A stretch of DNA of 12,676 nt, taken from contig MNWE01000016.1 in NCBI GenBank assembly GCA_001872265.1, forward strand, positions 1 to 12,676, written 5' to 3'. This document shows, one piece after another, positions 1-7,371 of the stretch. Under the pieces are notes generated by a model that was not told the origin of the DNA, searched no databases, and worked only from the letters and a program-made list of their open reading frames with translations. Every line of letters begins with the position of its first letter. Positions within the stretch are counted from its first letter, which is position 1. Made by a program: the position numbers and the translations under genes. Origin of the DNA: Parcubacteria group bacterium CG1_02_39_15 (GTDB lineage: Bacteria; Patescibacteriota; Minisyncoccia; Minisyncoccales; Paceibacteraceae).

Positions 1-1998
1 GAGGATGCTCCCAAGGATTCTTTTGCCGGCCAGTTTGAAACATTTTTAAACGTCAAAGGAAAAGAAAAATTATTGGAGGCGATTAAAAAATGCCTGGCCT
101 CGTCTTTCGGCGACCGGGTCATCGCTTACAGGGAAGAGAAAAAAATCTCCCATTTGAACTTCGCTCTTTCAATCGGCGTGCAGAAAATGGCGAGGTCGGA
201 TCTGGCCTCCTCAGGGATAATCTTTACTCTGGACACGGAAAGCGGATTCAAAGACATCGTTTTGATTAACTCCATCTGGGGAGTAGGCGAAATGATTGTT
301 AAAGGCAAAATAACTCCCGACCAATTTTATGTTTTTAAACCAACCCTGAAACAAGGATACAGGCCGATTATTGTTAAAAATTTAGGGAGAAAAAATAAAA
401 AATATATTTTTGCAAAAAACGGAGGATTGGAGGAAGCGGATGTTTCTCCTAAAAATCAATTAAAATTTTCTCTTAGCGACGAAGATATTTTAACCTTGGC
501 CAAATGGGCGGTTTTAATTGAAGAGCATTACGGAAAACCCCAGGATATCGAATGGGCAAAAGACGGAAAAACGGGAAAATTATTTATCGTCCAATCAAGG
601 CCGGAAACGGTTTATGCGGTCCAAAACAAAAAAACAGCAACATATCAAGAATATCAAATTAAAACCAAAAAATCCCCAGTCATCACCGGCATTGCCATTG
701 GCAATAAAATCGGGATTGGGAAAATAAGATTGATTTCGGATGTTTCAAAAATTTCCCAATTCCAAAAAGGCGAAGTCCTGTTGACAAAAATGACCGACCC
801 CGACTGGGTGCCGGTAATGAGGCTGGCTTCAGCCATTATTACCGACGAAGGCGGGAAGGCTTGTCACGCGGCAATAGTAGCAAGAGAATTGGGCGTGCCC
901 TGCATCGTCGGAGTTAGAGTCGCGACAAAACTTTTTAAAACCGGCGAAACCGTGACGGTTGATTGCACCCAAGGATCGATCGGGAGAATTTATCAGGGGG
1001 AAATCCCGTTTATTCTCAAGAAATACGACCTGAAGAAAATACCAAAATTAAAAACAAAAATAATGGTAAATATCGGCGCTCCCGATATCGCTTTCAAAAC
1101 CTCGTTTCTGCCGAATTCCGGAGTGGGACTGGCGAGGATTGAGTTTATTCTCGCAGATAAAATCAGGATTCATCCTTTGGCCCTTTATCATTACGACAGC
1201 TTAAAGGACAGAAAAACAAAATCGGAAATTGACCGAATCACTTCAGATTTTAAAGACAAAAAACAATACTTTATCGATAAATTAGCCGAAGGTATTTCCC
1301 AAATCGCTGCCGCTTTTTATCCGAAATCGGTTATTGTTAGGCTTTCCGATTTCAAAACTAATGAATACGCTGCCTTGGTTGGCGGAAAGATTTTTGAGCC
1401 AGAAGAATCAAATCCAATGTTGGGCTGGAGAGGAGCCTCGAGATATTATGACGAAAAATTTAGACCGGCTTTTGAAATGGAATGTAAGGCAATTAAAAAG
1501 GCGAGAGAAGTTTTTGGCTTGAAAAATATTTGGGCAATGATTCCTTTTTGCCGGACGGTTGAAGAGGGGAAAACGGTTTTGGAAGAAATGAGAAAAAATG
1601 GCCTGGGAAAGACGAGAAACGGCTTAAAGGTGATTGTCATGTGTGAAATTCCCTCAAATGTCGTTTTGGTAGACCAGTTTAGTGAAATCTTCGATTCTTA
1701 TTCTGTGGGCAGTAACGACTTGACTCAACTCTTGTTAGGAGTTGATAGAGATAACGCAAAAATAGCTCATATTTTTGATGAGAGTAATGAAGCAGTAAAG
1801 AGAACAATAGCAGAATTTATCAAAAAAGCTCATCAATATGGAAAGAAAGTGAGTATTTGTGGAGAAGCACCGGCATCGGTTCCAGGCTTTGTAGAATTTC
1901 TAATTAAATGTGGTATTGATTCTATTTCGGTAAACCCGGATTCTGTGATAAAAACAATACTTTTAGCAGATAAGGTAGAAAAAAAATTAAAAAAATGA
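1..1998 (+). CDS. ppsA: Phosphoenolpyruvate synthase, 3' part (5' end outside window)
   Basis: Makes PEP from pyruvate and ATP, releasing AMP and phosphate (cytoplasmic, gluconeogenic direction). The frame is open from base 1, where residues such as DSFAGQFETFLNV match the end of the family's ATP-grasp domain. So 665 residues are visible and the TTG at 73 is not the start. The rest of the nucleotide-binding domain runs to about residue 200. The swivelling phosphohistidine domain follows, with GGKACHAAIVARELG and catalytic His at fragment residue 289 (codon 865-867). The PEP/pyruvate barrel is next, with R-rich GWRGASRYY, the GSNDLTQL block and ICGEAPA, whose Cys at residue 620 is the expected acid/base. 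Two oddities are seen. The usual Thr two residues before the catalytic His is Ala. From about base 1740 the gene becomes AT-rich (81 G+C in 1741-1980, 34%), like the gene that follows. It overlaps that gene by ATGA. Confidence 0.96.
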   Translation, partial: EDAPKDSFAGQFETFLNVKGKEKLLEAIKKCLASSFGDRVIAYREEKKISHLNFALSIGVQKMARSDLASSGIIFTLDTESGFKDIVLINSIWGVGEMIVKGKITPDQFYVFKPTLKQGYRPIIVKNLGRKNKKYIFAKNGGLEEADVSPKNQLKFSLSDEDILTLAKWAVLIEEHYGKPQDIEWAKDGKTGKLFIVQSRPETVYAVQNKKTATYQEYQIKTKKSPVITGIAIGNKIGIGKIRLISDVSKISQFQKGEVLLTKMTDPDWVPVMRLASAIITDEGGKACHAAIVARELGVPCIVGVRVATKLFKTGETVTVDCTQGSIGRIYQGEIPFILKKYDLKKIPKLKTKIMVNIGAPDIAFKTSFLPNSGVGLARIEFILADKIRIHPLALYHYDSLKDRKTKSEIDRITSDFKDKKQYFIDKLAEGISQIAAAFYPKSVIVRLSDFKTNEYAALVGGKIFEPEESNPMLGWRGASRYYDEKFRPAFEMECKAIKKAREVFGLKNIWAMIPFCRTVEEGKTVLEEMRKNGLGKTRNGLKVIVMCEIPSNVVLVDQFSEIFDSYSVGSNDLTQLLLGVDRDNAKIAHIFDESNEAVKRTIAEFIKKAHQYGKKVSICGEAPASVPGFVEFLIKCGIDSISVNPDSVIKTILLADKVEKKLKK

Positions 1999-3473
1999 GA
2001 CTATTTCACTTAATAGATTTACCTTCAGATTTGATTTTTATTCGATTGGAGGATCAAATTCGGGGAAAATTTTTAGAAACATTAAAAGAGGTTTTCGGGA
2101 TTTACCGAAAAATAGGAGACCTTGTTAACTATACAGATACTGGAATAGTGGATTCTTTCAGAGTTAAAAATAGATTTATAAAATTATCGACGATAATAAA
2201 ATTAACAAATCTCCTTTCTAAAAAAGGTTATTGCGAATTTGATATTAATAAAATTGAAAAGAAAGTAATTGCCTATCGAGGCATCGGAACGAGTTTAATT
2301 ATTAAAAACCCCAAATTTCCCTTAAAAGAAGATGAGAGAATAATTAGAATATTCTTTCATCTGTTAGGAGATGGCTATGGAGGAAAATATGGTGTTGCAA
2401 AACCATTTTATAGAAACTATGCTAAAGAATTATTAGATGAATTTGAGGAAGATTTAAAAGTTTTTGGAGAAGTTCCTCATATAAAAAGAGAAACAATAGT
2501 TGAAATTCCAAGCGTCATAGGATACATTCTTGGACACATCTACAAGGTTAATTTCGAAAGTCATAAATCATTTATTCCGCCAGTGATTTTCAAACTCCCG
2601 GACAAACCTATTGCTCAAGGTATTAAGGCATTTGCAGATGACGAAGCAAGCGTAGAAGATTGTAGGATTAAATTTCACTCTTCTAACAAAAATTTACTTT
2701 CTGGAATAAGAAACTTGATAATCAAAAAATTTCCTGAATTTTCTGGTAAAATTGGCGAAATTAGAGAAGGCTGGACTTATTTGAGAGGAAAGAAATTCAT
2801 TAGATACTCTTTTGCAATTCTTTCAAGCGGACTTAAACCTTATTATGATTTAATTGGCTTTTCACACAAAGGGAAAGCAGAATCGTTACAAATAATTATA
2901 GAAAGAAGAAAAAGAAAATGGGCAAGAAGAGATAAAAATATCACAAAATTATTGATACTTCAAAGTTTAGAAAATAGAAATAAAACAGTAAAAGAAATTT
3001 CTAAAGAAGTTGGTATAACCGAGAGTATTGTGAGGTCTCATTTTGAAGGTAGTAAATCTAATGGAATATTGTCTTTGAATAAAATGGGTTTTGTCAAAAA
3101 TATCGGTTTTAATGATACAAGAGGGAAAATTTGGAGTATAATTGGAAGAGGAATCAAATTTTTAAAAGAAAACAGACATAAGTTAGATAAATTTTCAATC
3201 GAAGGAAATATTTCTAAGTCTTATTTAGGGCTGGTTCGAAAATTCCACTGGGTTACACCCTCTTCGGTTACTAAAGAAAGAAATTGTAGAAACGATACGG
3301 CCAGCAAGCAATTGTTAAAATTATATAGGAATTATTATCTGAAAAGAAATAGAATTGGTAAAAAGGAATATAGATATAAATTAACCAAAGAAGGAATTAG
3401 ATTTCTATTAAAAGACCAGAAAATTTTAGAAGCAGCGGTTAATAAAATATTAAGAGTAAATCAATATGCATAA
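1995..3473 (+). CDS. Free-standing LAGLIDADG homing-endonuclease-like protein with winged-helix tail
   Basis: A 492-residue protein starting in an ATGA overlap with ppsA. Two degenerate LAGLIDADG helices are visible: residues 119-129 (IFFHLLGDGYG) and 207-220 (ending FADDEASV). Each ends in acidic residues at the place where this family binds catalytic metal. The stretch after the second motif (RIKFHSSNKNLLSGIRNLI) is typical of the fold. Before the core lies a helical, possibly HTH, region (about 27-75). After it come one probable HTH (about 318-350, KTVKEISKEVGITESIVRSHF) and a second winged-helix-like segment (about 435-475). There is no Cys/Ser at the N terminus and no His-Asn at the C terminus, so it is not an intein. 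Hand-counted lines run from 18 to 33% G+C, and AGA and ATA codons are frequent, unlike pfkB and upstream ppsA. It is probably a mobile gene riding in a metabolic operon. The family call is motif-based, and activity is unproven. Confidence 0.78.
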   Translation: MRLFHLIDLPSDLIFIRLEDQIRGKFLETLKEVFGIYRKIGDLVNYTDTGIVDSFRVKNRFIKLSTIIKLTNLLSKKGYCEFDINKIEKKVIAYRGIGTSLIIKNPKFPLKEDERIIRIFFHLLGDGYGGKYGVAKPFYRNYAKELLDEFEEDLKVFGEVPHIKRETIVEIPSVIGYILGHIYKVNFESHKSFIPPVIFKLPDKPIAQGIKAFADDEASVEDCRIKFHSSNKNLLSGIRNLIIKKFPEFSGKIGEIREGWTYLRGKKFIRYSFAILSSGLKPYYDLIGFSHKGKAESLQIIIERRKRKWARRDKNITKLLILQSLENRNKTVKEISKEVGITESIVRSHFEGSKSNGILSLNKMGFVKNIGFNDTRGKIWSIIGRGIKFLKENRHKLDKFSIEGNISKSYLGLVRKFHWVTPSSVTKERNCRNDTASKQLLKLYRNYYLKRNRIGKKEYRYKLTKEGIRFLLKDQKILEAAVNKILRVNQYA

Positions 3474-3478
3474 TTAAG

Positions 3479-4498
3479 ATGAAAAAGAAATACGATATAA
3501 TTACTTTCGGTTCGGCAACGCAGGATATTTATTTGAAGTCAAAGAAGTTTTTGGCGGTTTCCAACAGAAACTTCAAAGTGGGCAAGGGTCTTTGCCTGCC
3601 TGCCGGTTCCAAGATGAAGATGGATGAAATCGCTTTTTCCACCGGCGGGGGAGGAACCAATGCAGCGGCCACGTTCGCCAACCAGGGGCTGAAAGTGGCT
3701 TATTGCGGTATGGTGGGGGACGATTATTTTGGAGAATCAGCTATAAAAGAATTAAAAAATTTAAAAATTGATACGGGTCTAATTAAAAAAACAAGCAAAA
3801 AACTGACCAACGTTTCGGTTATTCTAAATTATCCCAACGGAGAAAAGACCATTCTGGTTTATCGTGGAGCATCGGATGATTTAACTAAAAAAGACATTCC
3901 CTGGAAAAAAATTAAAAATACAAAATGGTTTTATTTAGCTCCTTTTGCCGAAAAGATGGCCAATATTACTGAAGACGTAGTTGATTTTGCAAAAAAGAAC
4001 AAAATTAAGACAGCTTTGAACCTGGGATACAACCAATTAACTTTGTCCAAGTCCACCTTAAAAAGAATTTTGGCGAAAGTCGATATCTTAATTTTAAACC
4101 AAGAAGAGGCCTCCCTATTAACCAAAATTCCTTACCAAAAAGAGAAGGCGATCTTCCAAAAACTGGATAAGTTGGTAGACGGCATTTGTATCATGACGAA
4201 GGGTGCTGACGGAGCCGTTGTTTCGGACGGTAAATATCTATATAGAGCCCAGCCTCCCAAAATAAAACTGATAGATACTACAGGCGCCGGAGATTCTTTT
4301 AATTCAGGATTCCTCTCGGGCCTCATAAAAACGAACAGCATTAAACATGCTGTCCGTTTAGGAATTGCTAATTCTGCTGCCTGCCTCCAAAAATTAGGAG
4401 CAAAGAAAGGGTTGTTAGAGAGGGGGCAGAAGTGGCCAAAGGTTGAGGTAGTAAAAGAGCTTTGCGGCCAAAACAATCTATGCCAGCTAAAATACTAA
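3479..4498 (+). CDS. PfkB/ribokinase-family sugar kinase
   Basis: An ATP-dependent cytoplasmic kinase of the ribokinase/PfkB fold, 339 residues. The N-terminal sugar-binding glycine signature is at residues 56-61 (GGGGTN), followed by VAYCGMVGDDYFGE. The C-terminal PfkB signature DTTGAGDSF is at 266-274; its GAGD forms the anion hole and Asp272 is the catalytic base. A stretch at about 20-50, rich in Lys and Ser, lengthens the lid region compared with typical members. The substrate cannot be read from sequence; ribose, fructose, fructose-6-phosphate or a nucleoside are all possible. It overlaps the fructose-bisphosphate aldolase gene by 19 nt, which favours a role in making the aldolase substrate, but this is inference. 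ATG at 3479 lies 5 nt after the endonuclease stop, without a Shine-Dalgarno sequence. Base composition here returns to the richer G+C of upstream ppsA. Confidence 0.92.
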   Translation: MKKKYDIITFGSATQDIYLKSKKFLAVSNRNFKVGKGLCLPAGSKMKMDEIAFSTGGGGTNAAATFANQGLKVAYCGMVGDDYFGESAIKELKNLKIDTGLIKKTSKKLTNVSVILNYPNGEKTILVYRGASDDLTKKDIPWKKIKNTKWFYLAPFAEKMANITEDVVDFAKKNKIKTALNLGYNQLTLSKSTLKRILAKVDILILNQEEASLLTKIPYQKEKAIFQKLDKLVDGICIMTKGADGAVVSDGKYLYRAQPPKIKLIDTTGAGDSFNSGFLSGLIKTNSIKHAVRLGIANSAACLQKLGAKKGLLERGQKWPKVEVVKELCGQNNLCQLKY

Positions 4499-5322
4499 AC
4501 CTATTCAAAAAAGCCCAGCGGGGAAGGTGGGCAATCGGTCAGTTTAATTTTTCTAATTTAGAAACGCTAAAAGCGATAGTCCAGGCTGCCGAGAAGCTTA
4601 AATCGCCCACAATTGTCGGAACTTCAGAGGGCGAAAGTAAATTCGTGGGCTTAGAGCAGGCGGCGGCTTTGGTTAAAAGTTACAGAGAAAAAACAAAGCT
4701 GCCTATTATTTTAAACCTTGACCACGGCAGATCTTTCGATTATATTAAAAAGGCGATAGATGCCGGCTACGACGCTGTTCATTTTGATGGTTCAGGCTTA
4801 TCTTTAGAAAAAAATATCCAGGAGACCAAAAAAGTTGTAAATTATGCTAGAAAGCATGGAGTATTAGTCGAGGGAGAAGCGGGAGTAATTGGTGATGTCG
4901 GGAAGCAAAAAGGGGTTTTGACCGAACCCAAAGATGCTTTAAGGTTCGTAAAAGAAACGAAAGTAGACAGTTTAGCAGTAGCAATTGGCAACCTCCATGG
5001 AATTGAAGCCTCGGGGATTAATCCTAAATTAAATTTGAAGAGATTAAAAGAGATAAAAGAAAAAATAGGGAATATTCCTTTGGTTTTGCACGGCGGCTCA
5101 GGAACGCCAGAGGCAGATATTAAAAAAGCCATAAAATCAGGAATAGTTAAGATTAACATTAACACAGAGCTGAGAATGGCTTACACTAATACCTTAAAAA
5201 AATCCTTTCAAGAAAAGCCGACAGAGATCGTTTCCTACAAATACATGCCCTTGGTTGTGGAGGCCGTTCAAAAAATAGTAGAAGAAAAAATTAGATTATT
5301 TGGCTCCCAAAACAAAGCTTAA
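4480..5322 (+). CDS. fba: Class II fructose-1,6-bisphosphate aldolase
   Basis: Zn-dependent aldolase cleaving fructose-1,6-bisphosphate to dihydroxyacetone phosphate and glyceraldehyde-3-phosphate, or the reverse. With ATG at 4480 it has 280 residues, normal for short class II enzymes. Visible motifs are LNLDHG (Asp81 catalytic, His82 zinc), VHFDGS (100-105), VEGEAG (130-135), NLHG (His173 zinc), LHGGSGTP (His204 zinc plus phosphate-binding glycines) and KININTELR, the counterpart of the usual NIDTD phosphate/substrate motif. A TTG at 4462 would add six residues (MRPKQS) with no family match, so ATG 4480 is preferred. Its start lies inside the end of the kinase gene (19-nt overlap), so the two are probably translationally coupled. 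A related tagatose-bisphosphate aldolase is possible but less likely given the surrounding glycolytic genes. Confidence 0.95.
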   Translation: MPAKILNLFKKAQRGRWAIGQFNFSNLETLKAIVQAAEKLKSPTIVGTSEGESKFVGLEQAAALVKSYREKTKLPIILNLDHGRSFDYIKKAIDAGYDAVHFDGSGLSLEKNIQETKKVVNYARKHGVLVEGEAGVIGDVGKQKGVLTEPKDALRFVKETKVDSLAVAIGNLHGIEASGINPKLNLKRLKEIKEKIGNIPLVLHGGSGTPEADIKKAIKSGIVKININTELRMAYTNTLKKSFQEKPTEIVSYKYMPLVVEAVQKIVEEKIRLFGSQNKA

Positions 5323-5323
5323 T

Positions 5324-6010
5324 ATGTTAACCCTTTTAGCTAAAACTCGGAAAGAATTTGGCAAGAAAGTCAGCGCCTTAAGAAAAAAAGGCGTTTTACC
5401 TGCTGTATTATATGGGCCAAAAATTAAAGAGCCTTTTTCTTTGAAGGTTAATTTAAAAGAATTTGAAAAAATTTATCAAGGGGCAGGGGAGAGCTCCTTA
5501 ATTTCTTTAGACATCGATGGTAAAGCATCTCCGGTGTTAATTCACGAAGTAAAAATAGACCCAATAACCGAGAAGCCAATCCACATTGATTTTTATCAGC
5601 CAAGATTGGATGAGAAAATTGAAGCCAGGGTTCCTCTGGTGTTTGAAGGGGAAGCCAAGGCCATAAGGGAATTAGGGGGCACTTTAGTTAAAAATATTCA
5701 GGAAGTGGAAGTAAAGGCTTTACCCCAAAACCTTCCCCACGAGATTAAAGTCAATGTTGATAAGCTAAAAACTTTTGAAGACAGCGTTCTAATTAAAGAC
5801 CTCATTGTTGATAAAGAAGTAGAGATTCTCAAAGCAGCTGACGAAGTGGTGGCTTTAGTTACTCCTCTAGAAAAAGTTGAAGAAGAATTAGTGAAGCCAG
5901 TCGAGGAAAAAGTGGAAGAAGTTAAGAAGGTAGGGGAAGCCGCCCTCGAAGAGGGCGAGCCTCGCCCAGAGGAATCTGGGCGGGAAAAGAAAGAAGAAAA
6001 GGAGAAATAA
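5324..6010 (+). CDS. rplY: 50S ribosomal protein L25 (Ctc-like, two-domain form)
   Basis: Binds 5S rRNA in the large ribosomal subunit. With ATG at 5324 (one base after the aldolase stop) it has 228 residues. The N-terminal 5S-binding domain spans about 1-93, starting LLAKTRKEFGKKVSALRKKGVLPAVLYGP. The C-terminal TL5/Ctc domain spans about 94-182 (KIEARVPLVFEGEAKA, GGTLVKNIQEVEVKALPQNLPHEIKVNV). A charged tail rich in Glu and Lys follows (183-228). The in-frame TTG at 5300 would add eight residues inside the aldolase gene and is rejected. Oddity: residues 206-220 (Ala, Gly, Pro, Arg among the Glu) are encoded by two tandem perfect GC-rich hairpins that contrast with the AT-rich surroundings. 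No Shine-Dalgarno sequence precedes the gene, so translation probably follows from the aldolase. Confidence 0.95.
   Translation: MLTLLAKTRKEFGKKVSALRKKGVLPAVLYGPKIKEPFSLKVNLKEFEKIYQGAGESSLISLDIDGKASPVLIHEVKIDPITEKPIHIDFYQPRLDEKIEARVPLVFEGEAKAIRELGGTLVKNIQEVEVKALPQNLPHEIKVNVDKLKTFEDSVLIKDLIVDKEVEILKAADEVVALVTPLEKVEEELVKPVEEKVEEVKKVGEAALEEGEPRPEESGREKKEEKEK
5941..5982. repeat. Two tandem GC-rich palindromes inside the L25 tail
   Basis: The first hairpin has arms 5941-5947 and 5951-5957 (CGCCCTC, 3-nt gap, GAGGGCG; 7 bp perfect). The second has arms 5963-5970 and 5975-5982 (CGCCCAGA, 4-nt gap, TCTGGGCG; 8 bp perfect). They sit in frame in the rplY tail. They are not followed by a T-tract, so terminator function is unlikely. 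Similar palindromes occur in prfA (8336-8356) and at the rpmE/prfA junction (8449-8465). Confidence 0.8.
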
Positions 6011-6012
6011 TT

Positions 6013-7371
6013 ATGCGAAGTCTAAAATTAATTTTACTTTTGACCCTGCTTTTATTTTTAGTTTTACCCAATCTTCAAATTCAGGCCTTGAGCTCCCAAG
6101 AAGAAAGAGCAGCGCTGGAAGAAGAACTGAAGGAATTGGAAGAGCAAATAGCTCAGTATGAGAAGGACATAAGCAAAACCCAACAAGAAAAGAACACCCT
6201 TCAGAACCAGATTTATATTTTAAAACAGCAAATCAATAAGTTAAACCTCCAGATATATCAAAGCAACGTCATGATAGGAGATTTAGGGCTTCAGATTACG
6301 GACACCCAAACTTCAATTGATGAAACTTCTTTAAAAATTGAGGAATCCAAAGATAAATTAAGCAGCCTCTTGAGATCAATTTACGAAGAAGACCAGCGCT
6401 CCTTAGTTGAAATTTTGCTGGCTGAGCCCGACCTTTCCAGCTTTTTTGATAATTTGGTGGCTTTAGAGGCCCTTAATAAAAAAAACCAAGAGCTTTTAGC
6501 CAACATCAAAAGCCTAAAGTCATATCTTGAAGGACAAAAACAAACCTTAGATACAGAAAAACAGGATTTGGAAAGGCTGGTGACGATTCAAACCCTTCAA
6601 AAGCAAGAAAGCGAAACAACCCAGAAGGATAAAGATTATTATTTACAATTAACTGAAACTCAATACCAAAAATACCTTCAAGAGAAAGGGGAAGTCGAGA
6701 AAAAGGCAGTCGAAGTCAGGGCGAGGATTTTCGAATTAATTGGAGTGCCGGAAGCTCCAACTTTCGGCGAGGCTTACGAGATTGCCAAATCTGTTGAAAG
6801 GATTACTGGCGTCAGGCCTGCCCTTTTGCTCGCGGTTTTAACCCAAGAGTCTAATATCGGAAAAAACGTTGGCCAGTGCTATCTCACTAATTTAAAAACC
6901 GGCGCCGGAGTAAATATTAGAATGGGTGCTGCCGTAAATAATGTTATGAAACCGATGGGTCTGAACGGCAGAAGAGGAGACGTGGACGATTTTCTTAAGA
7001 TAACGGCCGAATTGGGAAGAAAATGGAACGAGACTCCAGTCTCCTGCCCCATTCCCAGTGTCGGCGGATACGGCGGAGCAATGGGGCCAGCTCAATTTAT
7101 TCCTACAACCTGGATGATATACAAAGATAAAATAGCAAAAATAACTGGCCAGGCGGCCAATCCTTGGTCGATTAAAGATTCTTTTTTAGCAGCAGCTTTA
7201 TATTTAGCCGATTACGGAGCCGCCAAGCAAATCTACAATGCTGAGTGGAAGGCAGCCATGATTTACTTTTCTGGCACTACCAACACCAGATACCGTTTTT
7301 ACGGCGATTCGGTAATGGCTATTGCTACCAACTACGCAAAAGACATTGAAACCTTAGAGAAGGCGGGTTAA
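6013..7371 (+). CDS. Secreted coiled-coil protein with C-terminal lytic transglycosylase (MltB/SLT-like) domain
   Basis: A 452-residue exported protein predicted to cut peptidoglycan glycan strands. Residues 1-26 look like a signal peptide (MRSLK, then a Leu-rich core, then QIQA before LSSQ). Residues 28-122 and 153-235 are strongly heptad-like, rich in Glu, Gln, Lys and Leu. They resemble the coiled-coil regulatory part of the PcsB/CwlO/EnvC group that is controlled by FtsEX. The C-terminal domain (about 250-450) has ALLLAVLTQESN, with Glu279 the likely catalytic acid, and GGAMGPAQFIPTTW (354-367), the substrate-groove motif of MltB-like transglycosylases. Cys289 and Cys345 could form a disulfide. 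ATG 6013 is supported by AAGGAG at 5999-6004, 8 nt upstream, the clearest Shine-Dalgarno in the window. The gene ends in a 4-nt convergent overlap with prfA. Confidence 0.88.
   Translation: MRSLKLILLLTLLLFLVLPNLQIQALSSQEERAALEEELKELEEQIAQYEKDISKTQQEKNTLQNQIYILKQQINKLNLQIYQSNVMIGDLGLQITDTQTSIDETSLKIEESKDKLSSLLRSIYEEDQRSLVEILLAEPDLSSFFDNLVALEALNKKNQELLANIKSLKSYLEGQKQTLDTEKQDLERLVTIQTLQKQESETTQKDKDYYLQLTETQYQKYLQEKGEVEKKAVEVRARIFELIGVPEAPTFGEAYEIAKSVERITGVRPALLLAVLTQESNIGKNVGQCYLTNLKTGAGVNIRMGAAVNNVMKPMGLNGRRGDVDDFLKITAELGRKWNETPVSCPIPSVGGYGGAMGPAQFIPTTWMIYKDKIAKITGQAANPWSIKDSFLAAALYLADYGAAKQIYNAEWKAAMIYFSGTTNTRYRFYGDSVMAIATNYAKDIETLEKAG

Noticed and set aside
73..75. TTG as the start of the PEP synthase frame
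   Set aside because: The frame is open from base 1 and the upstream residues match the family, so the true start is outside the window.
1..3473. Intein in PEP synthase or an intein-type second ORF
   Set aside because: PEP synthase is continuous through its active-site motifs. The endonuclease ORF has its own start in a different frame, with no splice-junction Cys/Ser or His-Asn.
3469..3474. CATAAT as a -10 box for leaderless pfkB
   Set aside because: No -35-like sequence at suitable distance, and it overlaps the endonuclease stop; chance is likely in AT-rich DNA.
4462..4479. TTG start for the aldolase
   Set aside because: Adds six residues without family similarity; ATG 4480 begins at the usual N-terminal helix.
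5941..5982. Terminator within the L25 gene
   Set aside because: The hairpins are followed by an A/G-rich stretch without a T-tract and the next gene starts 30 nt later with a good ribosome binding site.
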